Of a stretch of DNA of 44,472 bases, positions 31,448-40,180 are shown piece by piece; the stretch's first letter is position 1; every line of letters begins with the position of its first letter. The notes below the pieces were generated by a model. The model worked only from the letters and a program-made list of their open reading frames with translations, had not been told where the DNA came from and made no database searches. The DNA lies in the NCBI RefSeq assembly GCF_001424875.1, contig NZ_LMCT01000005.1:1-44472 (forward strand), read 5' to 3'. The translations under genes and the position numbers were made by a program. This DNA is from Kitasatospora sp. Root107 (GTDB taxonomy: Bacteria > Actinomycetota > Actinomycetes > Streptomycetales > Streptomycetaceae).

Positions 31448-32561
31448 GGCGGTCGGCCAGCGCGCAGACCAGCGTCATCACCACGAGCAGGGCGAGCATC
31501 GCCCGCAGCAGAGCGCTCTCGTAGTAGACGTCGATGACCAGCCACACCGTCAGGTACGCGGCGGCCAGTCCGACCGCCCCGCCCAGGGCGAGCGGGAGCA
31601 GTGCGTCGCGGACCGGCCGGTGCCACAGGGCGAGCGCGCCGACCAACAGGGCCCCGCCCGCCGCGAGCAGCAGGGTGCCGAAGTCGGCGCTGTAGCGGAT
31701 CGCCAGTGCCGGCACCAGGAAGAGCACCAGCGACCGGCGCAGCACCGCGTCCAGGGCGGCCACGCTCGGGCCCCCGGCCGGGCGGGCCGGCTGCCACCGG
31801 GCGGTGACCGTGAGCACCGCCAGAGCGAGCAGCAGTTCGGGCCAACGGGCGCCCAGGTGGCCGAGGTTGTAGAGCAGTGCGGTGTCGTAGACCACCATGA
31901 CCAGCTGGCCAATGGCCCAGAGAGAGGCGCCGAAGAGCAGCAGGCCGCCCGCCCCGGGCTGCCGGTCGGCGCCGCGCTCGCGCCGGGCGAGGGTGGTGAG
32001 CAGAGGTGCGGTGAGGAGGGCAGAGACGGCCCGGATCACCAGGTCCTGGTTGGTCCAGGGGTTGGGCAGGCCCCACTCAACCGCCCCGAAGACCACCGTG
32101 TAGGAGAGCACGGCCGACCACACCAGCGGGCCGGAGCCGAGCACCGTGCGGTAGAGCGCTGGGCTGAGCCGGCGCAGCACGGTGCCGTACGCGAGCAGCA
32201 CGAACGGCAGTTCCAGGAAAGCCTGCACCCGGAGCACGGTGGGCCCGAACAGCGTCGGAGCGGGCAGCTGGTCGGCGACCAGCCGGACCAGCGGGTTGCC
32301 GTCCGGCTGGGCGAACCAGCCCGGCGGCAGGTAGCGGGTGACGAACGAGACGTCCCCGCCGTGCACGCGCAGCAGGTAGGCGGAGCAGAGCAGTTGGTTG
32401 AGATAGACCAGGGCGATCACGCCCACCAGCAGGACCTCCGGGGCGACGGTGCGCCCGGCCTCGGGCGGTGCCGGGCGGCGCAGCAGCCGGGGGCCGAGCA
32501 GCAGCCCGGCGAGCACGGAGGCGGCCACGGTGGCGTCGACCAGGGCGGCGGTGATCGTCAT
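31410..32561 (-). CDS. Polytopic membrane protein, unknown function
   Basis: 383 residues with about ten hydrophobic segments, for example VAASVLAGLLLGPRLL, VLLVGVIALVYLNQLLCSAY, FLELPFVLLAYGTVL, GALLVGALALW and AMLALLVVMTLVCALA. Short polar loops include one longer extracytoplasmic stretch near 65-95 (VHGGDVSFVTRYLPPGWFAQ). I do not recognise a family. The start is ATG 32561, without a Shine-Dalgarno; a TATCGT box 8 nt upstream could give a leaderless transcript. The C-terminal 12 codons overlap the end of the converging gene, so either stop could be read through by the opposing polymerase. Confidence 0.8.
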   Translation of the reverse strand: MTITAALVDATVAASVLAGLLLGPRLLRRPAPPEAGRTVAPEVLLVGVIALVYLNQLLCSAYLLRVHGGDVSFVTRYLPPGWFAQPDGNPLVRLVADQLPAPTLFGPTVLRVQAFLELPFVLLAYGTVLRRLSPALYRTVLGSGPLVWSAVLSYTVVFGAVEWGLPNPWTNQDLVIRAVSALLTAPLLTTLARRERGADRQPGAGGLLLFGASLWAIGQLVMVVYDTALLYNLGHLGARWPELLLALAVLTVTARWQPARPAGGPSVAALDAVLRRSLVLFLVPALAIRYSADFGTLLLAAGGALLVGALALWHRPVRDALLPLALGGAVGLAAAYLTVWLVIDVYYESALLRAMLALLVVMTLVCALADRLRSDERSVRTVS

Positions 32562-32592
32562 AACGCAGAACGATAATCCGTCTGGACGCGCC

Positions 32593-32633
32593 GACGGCCC
32601 CTCACCTGCTGTCCAGGAAGATGAGGGGCCGTC
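32593..32633 (-). terminator. Terminator of the ABC transporter operon
   Basis: GACGGCCCCTCA (32593-32604) pairs perfectly with TGAGGGGCCGTC (32622-32633), 12 bp, loop 17 nt. It lies 12 nt past the substrate-binding protein stop on the minus strand. Confidence 0.7.
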
Positions 32634-32645
32634 AGCGAGTCGGCG

Positions 32646-33692
32646 TCAGCCCGCCTTGGTGACGAACTCGCTGGTGTAGGTCTTCGAGAGGTCGATCGAG
32701 GCTTCCTTGCCCTTGACGTCCGGGTGGAAGGCGGCCAGGACGGCCAGCACGGTCTTCGGGCCCTCGGGCGGCATCACGCCGTCGGTGGTGAACATCGGCA
32801 GGGTGGCCTTGATCGCCTCGGCGTACTGCTCGGCGCCGCCCTGGGCGTAGTCGGCCGGCATCTGGGCGGCGATCTCGGCGGGGGTGTGGGTGGACATCCA
32901 CTTGAGGGTCTTCACGAAGGCGTTCGCCAACTTCTGGGCGGTGTCCTTGTTCTTCTCGACCCAGTCGGTGTTCATGTAGAGCGAGGAGGACGGGTAGAGC
33001 CCGCCGAGCGCGGCCTTGGAGCCCTCGGGGGTGCGCATGTCGTAGAGCACCGTGCCGATGTTCTTGGCCAGGATGTTGGCCACCGTCGGGTCGGTGGTCA
33101 TCCCGGCGTCGATGCTGCCCTGCTGCATGGCGGCGATGAAGGTCTGCCCGGCGCCGACCGCGATCGGGCTGAACTCGCTGACCGCGACGCCGTTCTTGAC
33201 GGCGAGGTACTTGGTGAGGAAGTCGGTGGAGGAGCCGATGCTGGTGACGCCGAGCTTCTTGCCCTTGAAGTCCGCGCCGGACTTGATCGCGTCGGCCTGC
33301 TTGGCGGAGACCACCTCGACCTCGCCGGGTGCCTGCGAGAACTGGACCACCGACTCGACGTTCTTGCCCTTGGCCTGCAGGTCGATGGTGTGGTCGTAGA
33401 AGCCGACCGCTCCCTGGACGTCCCCGGCGAGCAGGGCGGTGGTGGCGTTGACGCCGGCCGGTTCGCTCAGCAGCTCGACGTTGACGCCGGCCTGGGCGAA
33501 GTGGCCGAGCCGCTGGGTGAGCATCGCGGGCAGGTAGATGACCTTGTCCAGGCCACCGACCATGATCTTGACCTTGGGTCCTTCGACCTTCTGCCCGGCC
33601 TCGGCGTGGGTGGAGGAGGCGGCGTCGTTGGCACAGGCGGTGAGGGAGAGGAGCAGCGCGGCGGCGACGGCTGCGGCGGCGGTTCTGCGCAT
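32646..33692 (-). CDS. ABC transporter substrate-binding lipoprotein (SsuA/NMT1 type)
   Basis: 348 residues. The lipoprotein signal peptide has the lipobox LTAC, with Cys20 the lipidated residue. The mature part is an NMT1/SsuA-like periplasmic-binding fold: KVKIMVGGLDKVIYLPAML, LLAGDVQGAVGFYDHTID, KGKKLGVTSIGSSTDFLTKY, QQGSIDAGMTTDPTVANIL and YPSSSLYMNTDWVEKNKD. The family binds sulfonates, taurine, nitrate or pyrimidine thiamine precursors; nothing in the sequence fixes the ligand. Last gene of the operon ATPase - permease - binding protein, with a terminator immediately after. Confidence 0.92.
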   Translation of the reverse strand: MRRTAAAAVAAALLLSLTACANDAASSTHAEAGQKVEGPKVKIMVGGLDKVIYLPAMLTQRLGHFAQAGVNVELLSEPAGVNATTALLAGDVQGAVGFYDHTIDLQAKGKNVESVVQFSQAPGEVEVVSAKQADAIKSGADFKGKKLGVTSIGSSTDFLTKYLAVKNGVAVSEFSPIAVGAGQTFIAAMQQGSIDAGMTTDPTVANILAKNIGTVLYDMRTPEGSKAALGGLYPSSSLYMNTDWVEKNKDTAQKLANAFVKTLKWMSTHTPAEIAAQMPADYAQGGAEQYAEAIKATLPMFTTDGVMPPEGPKTVLAVLAAFHPDVKGKEASIDLSKTYTSEFVTKAG

Positions 33693-33731
33693 GGGGGATC
33701 TGCCTATCTCTGCGGGTGGGGTGAGGGAGCG

Positions 33732-34598
33732 TCAGCGGCCGTCGCCGGAGTCGGCCGGCTTCCAGCGGAAGAGCCGCTTCTCGGCGAAGGTGAGCAGGCC
33801 CTCGGTGAACAGGGCGACCACCGCGAGGATGGTCATCGCGGCGTACACACCCGCGGCGTTGAAGGTGCCCTGGGCAGCCGCGACCAGCAGGCCGAGGCCC
33901 TTGGTGGCGCCGATGTACTCGCCGACGATGGCGCCGATCAGGGCGAAGCCGAAGCTGACGTGCAGGCTGGTGAAGATCCAGGTGGTGGCGGCGGGGATGA
34001 CCACCTGGAGAGTGAGCTTGCGGTTGTCGGCGCCCAGGATGCGGGCGTTGGCGATCAGGTTGCGGTCCACCTCACGCGCCCCCTGGAAGGCGTTGAAGAA
34101 GACCGGGAAGAAGACCAGCACCACCGCGGAGGCGACCTTGGAGGCCGGGCCGAGGCCGAACCAGATCAGGAAGATCGGGGCCAGCACGATCCGCGGGATG
34201 GCGTTCAGGACCTTGATGTACGGGCCGAACACGTCGGCCAGGAAGCGGATCCGGCCGAGCGCGATGCCCAGCAGGACACCGCAGGTCACACCGATCACCC
34301 AGCCGGTGAGGGCTTCGTAGAGGGTGTAGCCGATCTGCTCGCCGAGCGATCCCTGGGCGGTGCCGTGGGTGATCCACTGCCAGATCTGGGCCCAGATCCT
34401 GGACGGCTGGGAGAAGTTGAACGGGTCGATGACTCCGCTCCGGGCGGACAGTTCCCAGAGACCGAGGAAGGCGACCAGGACGCCCGCCCGGGCCCCGTAC
34501 ACGGTGAACTTCCGGTTCCTGGCGGCCCGTTCGCGGGCGGCGGTGCGGGTGACGACGGGTGCGGCGGCCGGTGCGGCGACGGGGGTCTCAAGCGGCAT
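33732..34598 (-). CDS. ABC transporter permease (SsuC/TauC type)
   Basis: 288 residues, six predicted membrane segments after an Ala/Pro-rich cytoplasmic N-terminus (1-25). The coupling-helix EAA motif is seen in NLIANARILGADNRKLTLQVVIPAA, and the typical AIPRIVLAPIFLIWFGLGPASK lies in the third segment region. ATG 34598 was chosen because GAGAGGAG is correctly spaced; the gene overlaps the ATPase gene by 11 nt. The GTG at 34616 would only add MREERA. Works with the adjoining ATPase and lipoprotein as an importer. Confidence 0.93.
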   Translation of the reverse strand: MPLETPVAAPAAAPVVTRTAARERAARNRKFTVYGARAGVLVAFLGLWELSARSGVIDPFNFSQPSRIWAQIWQWITHGTAQGSLGEQIGYTLYEALTGWVIGVTCGVLLGIALGRIRFLADVFGPYIKVLNAIPRIVLAPIFLIWFGLGPASKVASAVVLVFFPVFFNAFQGAREVDRNLIANARILGADNRKLTLQVVIPAATTWIFTSLHVSFGFALIGAIVGEYIGATKGLGLLVAAAQGTFNAAGVYAAMTILAVVALFTEGLLTFAEKRLFRWKPADSGDGR

Positions 34599-35409
34599 TG
34601 CCCGCTCCTCTCTCACGGGTGATGCGGACCTCTTCGCCCAGCGACGCCCAGATCTCGCGGTAGAGCTCGACGAAACGCGGCTCCAGCCGGACCGCCTCCA
34701 CGGTGCGCGGCCGGGGCAGGTCCACGGTGAAGATCTGCTTGACGGTGGCGGGGCCCGCCGTCATGACCACCACCCGGTCGGCGAGCGCGATCGCCTCGTC
34801 CAGGTCGTGGGTGACGAAGACCACCGAGGAGCCGGTACCGGCCCAGAGTTCGAGCAGCTGGTCGGACATCAGGGCCCGGGTCTGCACGTCCAGGGCCGAG
34901 AAGGGCTCGTCCATCAGCAGGATCTTCGGGTCGTTGACGAAGGTCTGGGCGAGCGCGACGCGCTTGCGCATACCGCCGGAGAGCTGGTGCGGGTAGCGGT
35001 CCTCGAAGGCGGCCAGGCCGACCCTGGAGAGCCAGTCGCGGGCCCGCTCACGGGCCTCGGCCACCGGGACGCCGCGGAACCGCGGGCCCGCCATCACGTT
35101 GGAGAGCACCGTCCGCCAGGGGAAGACCGCGTCCTGCTGGAAGACGAAGCCGACCTGGCTGTTGATCCCCTCGACGTGCTCGCCGTGGACCTTCACCTCG
35201 CCCTCGGTCGGCTCCTCCAGGCCGCTGACCAGGGTCAGCGTGGTGGACTTCCCGCAGCCGGTCGGGCCGACCACCGCGACGAACTCGCCCGGGGCCACCG
35301 TCAGATCGAGGTCCCGTACGGCGGTGTGCAGGGTGCCCGAGGGGGTCCTGAACCGCTTGGTCGCACCGGTCAACTCGATCGCCGGGGCTGTGGTTGTCAG
35401 CCCGCTCAT
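34588..35409 (-). CDS. ABC transporter ATP-binding protein (SsuB/TauB type)
   Basis: 273 residues. Walker A GPTGCGKST (48-56), Q-loop FQQDAVFPW (90-98), signature LSGGM (143-147), Walker B KILLMDEPFSALD (162-174) and switch His201 (VTHDLDEA) are intact. The C-terminal about 50 residues (IFTVDLPRPRTVEAVRLEPRF) match the nitrate/sulfonate subfamily. Start ATG 35409 is preferred to GTG 35415 since GGAGGTGGAT gives correct spacing only to the ATG. First gene of the importer operon, divergent from the CitA-like kinase with 225 nt between. Confidence 0.94.
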   Translation of the reverse strand: MSGLTTTAPAIELTGATKRFRTPSGTLHTAVRDLDLTVAPGEFVAVVGPTGCGKSTTLTLVSGLEEPTEGEVKVHGEHVEGINSQVGFVFQQDAVFPWRTVLSNVMAGPRFRGVPVAEARERARDWLSRVGLAAFEDRYPHQLSGGMRKRVALAQTFVNDPKILLMDEPFSALDVQTRALMSDQLLELWAGTGSSVVFVTHDLDEAIALADRVVVMTAGPATVKQIFTVDLPRPRTVEAVRLEPRFVELYREIWASLGEEVRITRERGAGNAA

Positions 35410-35545
35410 ATCCACCTCCGTGGTCCCGGCGCCATCGCCGGGGTCTGTGTCTGCCCCGGAGGTTAGGAGTGGCGCGGGTCACGGCGGCACCCTTGCGGGC
35501 GTACTGCGACTTCCTGGCGTTGAGGGCTGTTCTGCTCCTTTTGCT

Positions 35546-35562
35546 TCCGCTACAACAGCGGA
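35546..35562. promoter_or_regulatory. Inverted repeat in the kinase/ABC divergent interval
   Basis: TCCGCT (35546-35551) and AGCGGA (35557-35562) around ACAAC, 73 nt upstream of the kinase start and about 137 nt upstream of the ATPase gene. It sits in the AT-richest part of the interval and could bind the CitB-type regulator encoded here. The motif is short, so this is tentative. Confidence 0.35.
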
Positions 35563-35634
35563 GCGGGGGCTGACAGAAACACCGAGGAAACATATGGTGT
35601 CGATCCCACCCGAACCGCCCGGAAGGAGACCCGC

Positions 35635-37230
35635 GTGAGACGTCCGCACTGGCCCCGCCGGGTCTTCGCCCAGCTGCTGCTGAGCCAGACCGTGGTCACG
35701 GTCGGGGTCACCGCCGTGACGGCCGGCCTGTTCCTGGCCCCGGTGAGCCGGGAGCTGGACCACGACGCCAAGCAGCGTGCGCTGTCGATCGCCCAGTCCA
35801 CGGCGGCCGACGAGGCGATCGCCCGGGCCGCGGCGGACCAGGACGCGGTGGCCGCCCAGCGCGACGCCGAGCAGATCCGGCTGGCCACCGGAGCGAGCTT
35901 CGTGGTGATCACCGACCTGGACGGCATCCGGCTCTCGCACACCGACCCGTCCAAGATCGGCTTCCGGGTCAGCACCGACCCGGAGCCCGCGCTGCGCGGG
36001 GAGAGCGTGACCGCGATCCAGCAGGGCACGCTGGGCCGGACGGCCCGGGGCAAGGTGCCGCTCCGGCTGGCGGACGGCCGGATCGTCGGCGAGGTCTCGG
36101 TCGGGATCAGCGACCTGTCGATCCGGCGGCGGCTGCTCAGCATGGTCGCGGGCATCCTGCTCTGCGCGGGCGCGGGCCTGGCGGCCGGGCTGGTGGCCAC
36201 CCTGGTGCTGGCCAGGCGGCTGAAGCGGCGCACGCACAACATCGCGATCGCCGACATCTCCGCGCTGCTGGTCGAGCGGGAGGCGATGCTGCACTCCATC
36301 CGGGAGGGCATGGTCGCGCTCGACCGGCGGGGCCGGGTCCGGCTGGCCAACGACGAGGCGGTGCGGTTGCTCGCGCTGCCCGAGGACTGCACCGGGCGGG
36401 CGATCGACGAGCTGCTGCCACCCGGTCGGCTGGCCGAGGTGCTCACCGGCCGGATCGAGGGCACCGACCTGCCCGCCGTCCGGGACGACCGGGTGCTGGT
36501 GGTGAACCGGATGGCCACCGAGCACGACGGCGCCGTGATCACCCTCCGGGACCGGACCGAACTGGAGTCCCTGGTCCGGGAGTTGGACACCACCCGAAGC
36601 CTGACCGAGGCGCTCCGGGCGCAGGACCACGAGCACGCCAACCGGATGCACACGCTGCTCGGTCTGCTGGAGCTCGGGCGGCACGAGCAGGCCGCCGAGT
36701 TCATCTCCGAGCAGTCGGGCTCGCACGCCGCGGTCGCCGCCCGGATCGCCGAACAGGTCCAGGACCCGCACGTGGCCGCCCTGTTGGCGGGCAAGGCGGC
36801 GGTCGCGGCCGAGCGCGGCGTCCGACTGGAGATCACCGCGGACAGCCACCTGCCGGACGCGGCGGTCGACCCGCGCGCGCTGGTCACGGTGCTCGGCAAC
36901 CTGGTCGACAACGCGCTGGACGTGCTCTCCGGCGGGGTGCGCTCCGACGGGGTGGTGGCGGTCGGCCTGCGGGTCTGCGGAGACGCCCTGCTGATCGAGG
37001 TCGCCGACAGCGGTCCCGGCGTCCCGGCCGAGCTGCGGGAGCGGATCTTCGAGGAGGGCTGGACCGACAAGACCGCCCCCGCGCACCGCCCGCGCGGTCT
37101 GGGCCTGGCGATGGTCCGGCGGCTGGTGGAGCGGTCCGGCGGGCAGGTGGTGGTCGATCAGGGACCGCTCGGCGGGGCCCGCTTCAGCGTCGAACTCCCC
37201 GAAGCCCTGCACCCGGTGGTGATCGCGTGA
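35635..37230 (+). CDS. CitA/DcuS-type sensor histidine kinase
   Basis: 531 residues. TM1 (about 15-36) is followed by an extracytoplasmic PAS-like (sCache) sensor domain of about 130 residues (IRLATGASFVVITDLDGIRL, SHTDPSKIGFRV, SVTAIQQGTLG), as in citrate/dicarboxylate sensors. TM2 spans about 168-192 and a cytoplasmic PAS domain 210-310 (EREAMLHSIREGMVALDRRG). The dimerisation/phosphorylation helix QDHEHANRMHTLLGLLELG has likely phosphoacceptor His332. The ATPase domain shows NLVDNALDV (Asn426), DSGPGVP and GLGLAMVRRLVE. The GTG start 35635 has GGAAGGAG upstream. Coupled to the next gene by a 4-nt overlap. The ligand is probably a small carboxylate (family-level inference). Confidence 0.94.
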   Translation: MRRPHWPRRVFAQLLLSQTVVTVGVTAVTAGLFLAPVSRELDHDAKQRALSIAQSTAADEAIARAAADQDAVAAQRDAEQIRLATGASFVVITDLDGIRLSHTDPSKIGFRVSTDPEPALRGESVTAIQQGTLGRTARGKVPLRLADGRIVGEVSVGISDLSIRRRLLSMVAGILLCAGAGLAAGLVATLVLARRLKRRTHNIAIADISALLVEREAMLHSIREGMVALDRRGRVRLANDEAVRLLALPEDCTGRAIDELLPPGRLAEVLTGRIEGTDLPAVRDDRVLVVNRMATEHDGAVITLRDRTELESLVRELDTTRSLTEALRAQDHEHANRMHTLLGLLELGRHEQAAEFISEQSGSHAAVAARIAEQVQDPHVAALLAGKAAVAAERGVRLEITADSHLPDAAVDPRALVTVLGNLVDNALDVLSGGVRSDGVVAVGLRVCGDALLIEVADSGPGVPAELRERIFEEGWTDKTAPAHRPRGLGLAMVRRLVERSGGQVVVDQGPLGGARFSVELPEALHPVVIA

Positions 37231-37934
37231 TCGACGTACTCGTGGTGGACGACGACTTCCGGGTGGCCGACGTGCACGCCGCCTACGTGGCCAAGGTGCC
37301 CGGCTTCCGGGTGACCGGCCGGGCGCACAGCGCCGGGGAGGCGCTGGCCGCGCTGGAACGCACCCCGGTCGACCTGGTGCTGCTGGACCACCATCTGCCG
37401 GACGAGACCGGCCTGGTGCTGGTCCGCCGGATGCGCGAGGCCGGGATCGGCTGCGACGTGATGATGGTGACGGCCGCCCGGGACGTCTCCACCGTGCACG
37501 CCGCGATGCAGCACGGCGCCCTGCAGTACCTGGTGAAACCGTTCAGCTTCGCCGGGCTGCGCGAGAAGCTGGTCAGTTACGCGGAGCTGCGGCACGCGCT
37601 GGCCGGGCCGGCCGCCCGGGAGGCCTGCCAGGACGAGGTGGACCGGATGTACGCCACGATGCGCACTGCCGCCTCCCCGCTGGCCACCCTGCCCAAGGGC
37701 CACTCGGCGCCCACCACCGACCTGGTGCTGGGCGTGCTCCGGGAGGCCGGCCGCCCGCTCTCCGCCCAGGAGGTGGCCGACCGGACCGGGTTGAGCCGCT
37801 CCACCGCGCAGCGCTACCTCAAGCAGCTGGAGCGCGACAGCCGCCTGCGGCTGAGCCTGCGCTACGGCGACACCGGCCGCCCGGAGCACCGGTACGTACT
37901 GCCCAAGGCCGACCGTCGGTTGGGGGGTGGGTGA
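37227..37934 (+). CDS. CitB/DcuR-type response regulator
   Basis: 235 residues. Receiver domain with DDD (8-10), Asp54 (VDLVLLDHHLPDETG), Lys104 (YLVKPF); the C-terminal helix-turn-helix is RPLSAQEVADRTGLSRSTAQRYLKQLE, typical of the CitB family. Start GTG overlaps the kinase stop (GTGA). Likely targets are the convergent acetate-symporter genes and/or the divergent ABC importer (inference from context). The last eight residues, ADRRLGGG, are encoded by the left arm of a 24-bp inverted repeat that stops 1 nt before the stop codon, so the native C-terminus may have been changed by that element. Confidence 0.93.
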   Translation: MIDVLVVDDDFRVADVHAAYVAKVPGFRVTGRAHSAGEALAALERTPVDLVLLDHHLPDETGLVLVRRMREAGIGCDVMMVTAARDVSTVHAAMQHGALQYLVKPFSFAGLREKLVSYAELRHALAGPAAREACQDEVDRMYATMRTAASPLATLPKGHSAPTTDLVLGVLREAGRPLSAQEVADRTGLSRSTAQRYLKQLERDSRLRLSLRYGDTGRPEHRYVLPKADRRLGGG

Positions 37935-38065
37935 AGGAGCGGTGGTGGGGTGCGTGGCTCGGCGGTGCCGAGGAGGGAGTCCATGCGGAGCATCGGCGAC
38001 CGACGAGAAGCCGTCGAGGTGCGTGCCCCGGCGCCGCGACGCCACCCCCCAACCGACGGTCGGCC
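37907..38065. repeat. 24-bp perfect inverted repeat enclosing 111 nt, between converging genes
   Basis: Left arm 37907-37930 (GGCCGACCGTCGGTTGGGG...), right arm 38042-38065, exact reverse complements. The left arm is inside the regulator CDS, the right arm abuts the symporter stop (38066). The spacer holds two smaller hairpins, CTCGGC/GCCGAG (37958-37972) and ATGC/GCAT (about 37983-37993). It may be a large bidirectional terminator or a non-autonomous mobile element; no clear target duplication is visible. Confidence 0.85.
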
Positions 38066-39673
38066 TCAAGCAGCTCCCGCCCCGGTGAGTGAACGGACCT
38101 CCAGCTCCGCGTACTTGTCCGGGTCGGCGACCTCCCGCGAGGTGACGGTGCCGAGCCAGCCGGACAGGAAGCCGGCCGGGATGGAGACCAGGCCCGGGTT
38201 CTCCAGCGGGAACCAGTGGAAGTCCAGGCCGGGAAAGACCGCTGTCGGCGAGCCTGAGACCACCGGGGAGAACAGCACCAGCAACACGGCAGGGACCAGC
38301 CCCCCGTACACCGCCCAGACCGCGCCCCGGGTGGTGAAACGGCGCCAGAACAGCGAGTAGAGCAGGGTCGGCAGATTGGCCGAGGCGGCCACCGCGAAGG
38401 CCAGGCCGACCAGGAAGGCGACGTTCAGCCGCTGGGCGTACAGGCTCAAGCCGATCGCCAGCGCCCCGATCAGCACGGCCGCGATCCTGGCCACCGCGAC
38501 CTCCTGACGCTCCGTCACCTGCCGTTCGTCCTCCCGGCGCCAGGCCCGGGCGAACAGGTCGTGGGCGAAGGCGGCCGAGGAGGCCAGCGTCAGCCCGGCG
38601 ACCACCGCCAGGATGGTGGCGAAGGCGATCGCCGAGATCAGCGCGAACAGCAGCACCCCGCCGGTGCTGCCCGCTCCCCCGCCGAGCACCTGGGCCAGCA
38701 GCGGAACCGCCGTGTTCCCGGCCGGGTTGGCGGCCCGGACGGCGGCGCTGCCGACCAGCGCGGCGGCGCCCAGACCGAGCACGATGGCCATCAGGTAGAA
38801 ACCGCCGATCAGCCCGATCGCCCACACCGTGGAGCGGCGGGCGGCCCGGGCGGTGGGCACGGTGTAGAACCGGGACAGGATGTGCGGCAGCCCGGCGGTA
38901 CCGAGCACCAGGGCAACACCGAGCGAGAAGAAGTCCAGCCGGCTGACCCGGCTCGTCCCGTACTTGAGGCCGGGCTGGAGGAACGCCTCGCCCGCGCCGC
39001 TGCCCCGGGCCGCGGCCCGCATCAGCTCGGCCAGGTCGCCGTGGAAGCGCACCAGCACCAGCAGGGTGAGCAGCACCGAACCGGCCACCAGCAGCACGGC
39101 TTTGACGATCTGGATCCAGGTGGTGGCCTTCATCCCGCCCACCGTGACGTAGACGATCATCAGCGCGCCGACTCCGACGATCGCCCAGGTCTTCGCCGAG
39201 CCGTTGCCGCCACCGGTACCGAGCAGCAGCGCCACCAGGCTGCCCGCGCCGACCATCTGCGCGACCAGGTAGAGCAGGGTGACCACCACGCTGGCGCTGC
39301 CGACCGCCGCCCGGACCGGCCGCTGGCGCATCCGCAGCGCCAGCACGTCGGCCAGGGTGTAGCGGCCCGCGTTCCTGACCAGCTCGGCGACCAGCATCAG
39401 CACCACCAGCCAGGCCACCAGGAAGCCGATGCTGTACAGCACGCCGTCGTAGCCGTAGAGCGCGATCAGGCCGGTGACGCCGAGGAAGGAGGCGGCCGAG
39501 AGGTAGTCGCCGGAGAGCGCCAGGCCGTTCTGCAACGGGCTGAACTCCCGGCCGCCGGTGTAGAACTCCTCGGCGGCCTGCCCCCGGCGCCCGGCCCAGA
39601 GCGTGATGCCCAGGGTGACCAGCACGATGACGGCGAACAGGACCACGGCCAGGCCGTGTTGGGCGCTGTTCAC
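38066..39673 (-). CDS. Cation/acetate symporter (SSS family, ActP/MctC-like)
   Basis: 535 residues, about 13 membrane segments of the sodium:solute symporter family. Landmarks are EEFYTGGREFSPLQNGLALS and GDYLSAASFLGVTGLIALYG (substrate/Na site helix), TLADVLALRMRQRPVRA, GGMKATTWIQIVKAVLLVAG and GTAGLPHILSRFYTVP. This set is typical of monocarboxylate (acetate, propionate, pyruvate) carriers. GTG start 39673 overlaps the DUF485 stop by 4 nt. The two-gene DUF485-SSS arrangement is the usual actP-like operon. It converges on the CitA/CitB-type system, which may control it. Confidence 0.93.
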   Translation of the reverse strand: MNSAQHGLAVVLFAVIVLVTLGITLWAGRRGQAAEEFYTGGREFSPLQNGLALSGDYLSAASFLGVTGLIALYGYDGVLYSIGFLVAWLVVLMLVAELVRNAGRYTLADVLALRMRQRPVRAAVGSASVVVTLLYLVAQMVGAGSLVALLLGTGGGNGSAKTWAIVGVGALMIVYVTVGGMKATTWIQIVKAVLLVAGSVLLTLLVLVRFHGDLAELMRAAARGSGAGEAFLQPGLKYGTSRVSRLDFFSLGVALVLGTAGLPHILSRFYTVPTARAARRSTVWAIGLIGGFYLMAIVLGLGAAALVGSAAVRAANPAGNTAVPLLAQVLGGGAGSTGGVLLFALISAIAFATILAVVAGLTLASSAAFAHDLFARAWRREDERQVTERQEVAVARIAAVLIGALAIGLSLYAQRLNVAFLVGLAFAVAASANLPTLLYSLFWRRFTTRGAVWAVYGGLVPAVLLVLFSPVVSGSPTAVFPGLDFHWFPLENPGLVSIPAGFLSGWLGTVTSREVADPDKYAELEVRSLTGAGAA

Positions 39674-40020
39674 CGCAGCTGGTCCTGGGTGTCCCAGCGC
39701 AGCTCCAGGGCGGCGGCGTCCCGGCCGGTCCGGGCGTTCCTGGCGTAGAGCCAGGTGAGCACGAAGGTGGAGGAGAACTGCAGCAGGCCGAGCACCCAGG
39801 CCACGTTCAGCGGACCGGCCACCTGCTGTCGCATCAGGCCGGGGGCGGCGGTCTGGGCCACCAGGTAGAGCAGGTACCAGCCGAGGAAGCCGGCGGTGGC
39901 CGGGAAGACGAACCCCCGGTAGCCGCGCCGGATCTGCTGGAACGCCTCGCTCTCCTGCACCGTCCGGTACACCTCGGCCCGGCCCACGCTCTGCTGCGGT
40001 GTGATCTCCTGTTGGGCCAC
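39670..40020 (-). CDS. DUF485 family small membrane protein
   Basis: 116 residues, with two membrane segments (about 37-57, FVFPATAGFLGWYLLYLVAQ; and 69-92, PLNVAWVLGLLQFSSTFVLTWL) and the motif IRRGYRGFVFP before the first. DUF485 (YjcH-like) proteins accompany acetate symporters and may assist them. Start GTG 40020 (VAQQEITPQQSVGRAEVY) with GAGGAG 5 nt upstream; the longer open frame extends into the promoter interval. Translationally coupled to the symporter. Confidence 0.9.
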   Translation of the reverse strand: MAQQEITPQQSVGRAEVYRTVQESEAFQQIRRGYRGFVFPATAGFLGWYLLYLVAQTAAPGLMRQQVAGPLNVAWVLGLLQFSSTFVLTWLYARNARTGRDAAALELRWDTQDQLR

Positions 40021-40130
40021 GGCTGCTCCTCGGTATCGGCACCGGAGGGCGAGCCTCCGGTCACCTGGACCGCTCCAGCATGGAACCCTCGCGGAACCGT
40101 TCGCGGCGGCTTTGCAGATACGTTCACTCA

Positions 40131-40170
40131 AACAGGTGAGCCCCCGTCTGCTGACGGGGGCTCACCTGTT
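40131..40170 (-). terminator. Strong terminator of parE
   Basis: 18-bp perfect stem (40131-40148 with 40153-40170), loop TGCT, 10 nt past the parE stop on the minus strand, then TGAGTGAACG. It separates parE from the DUF485/symporter operon on the same strand. Confidence 0.85.
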
Positions 40171-40180
40171 ACCGCAGGAC

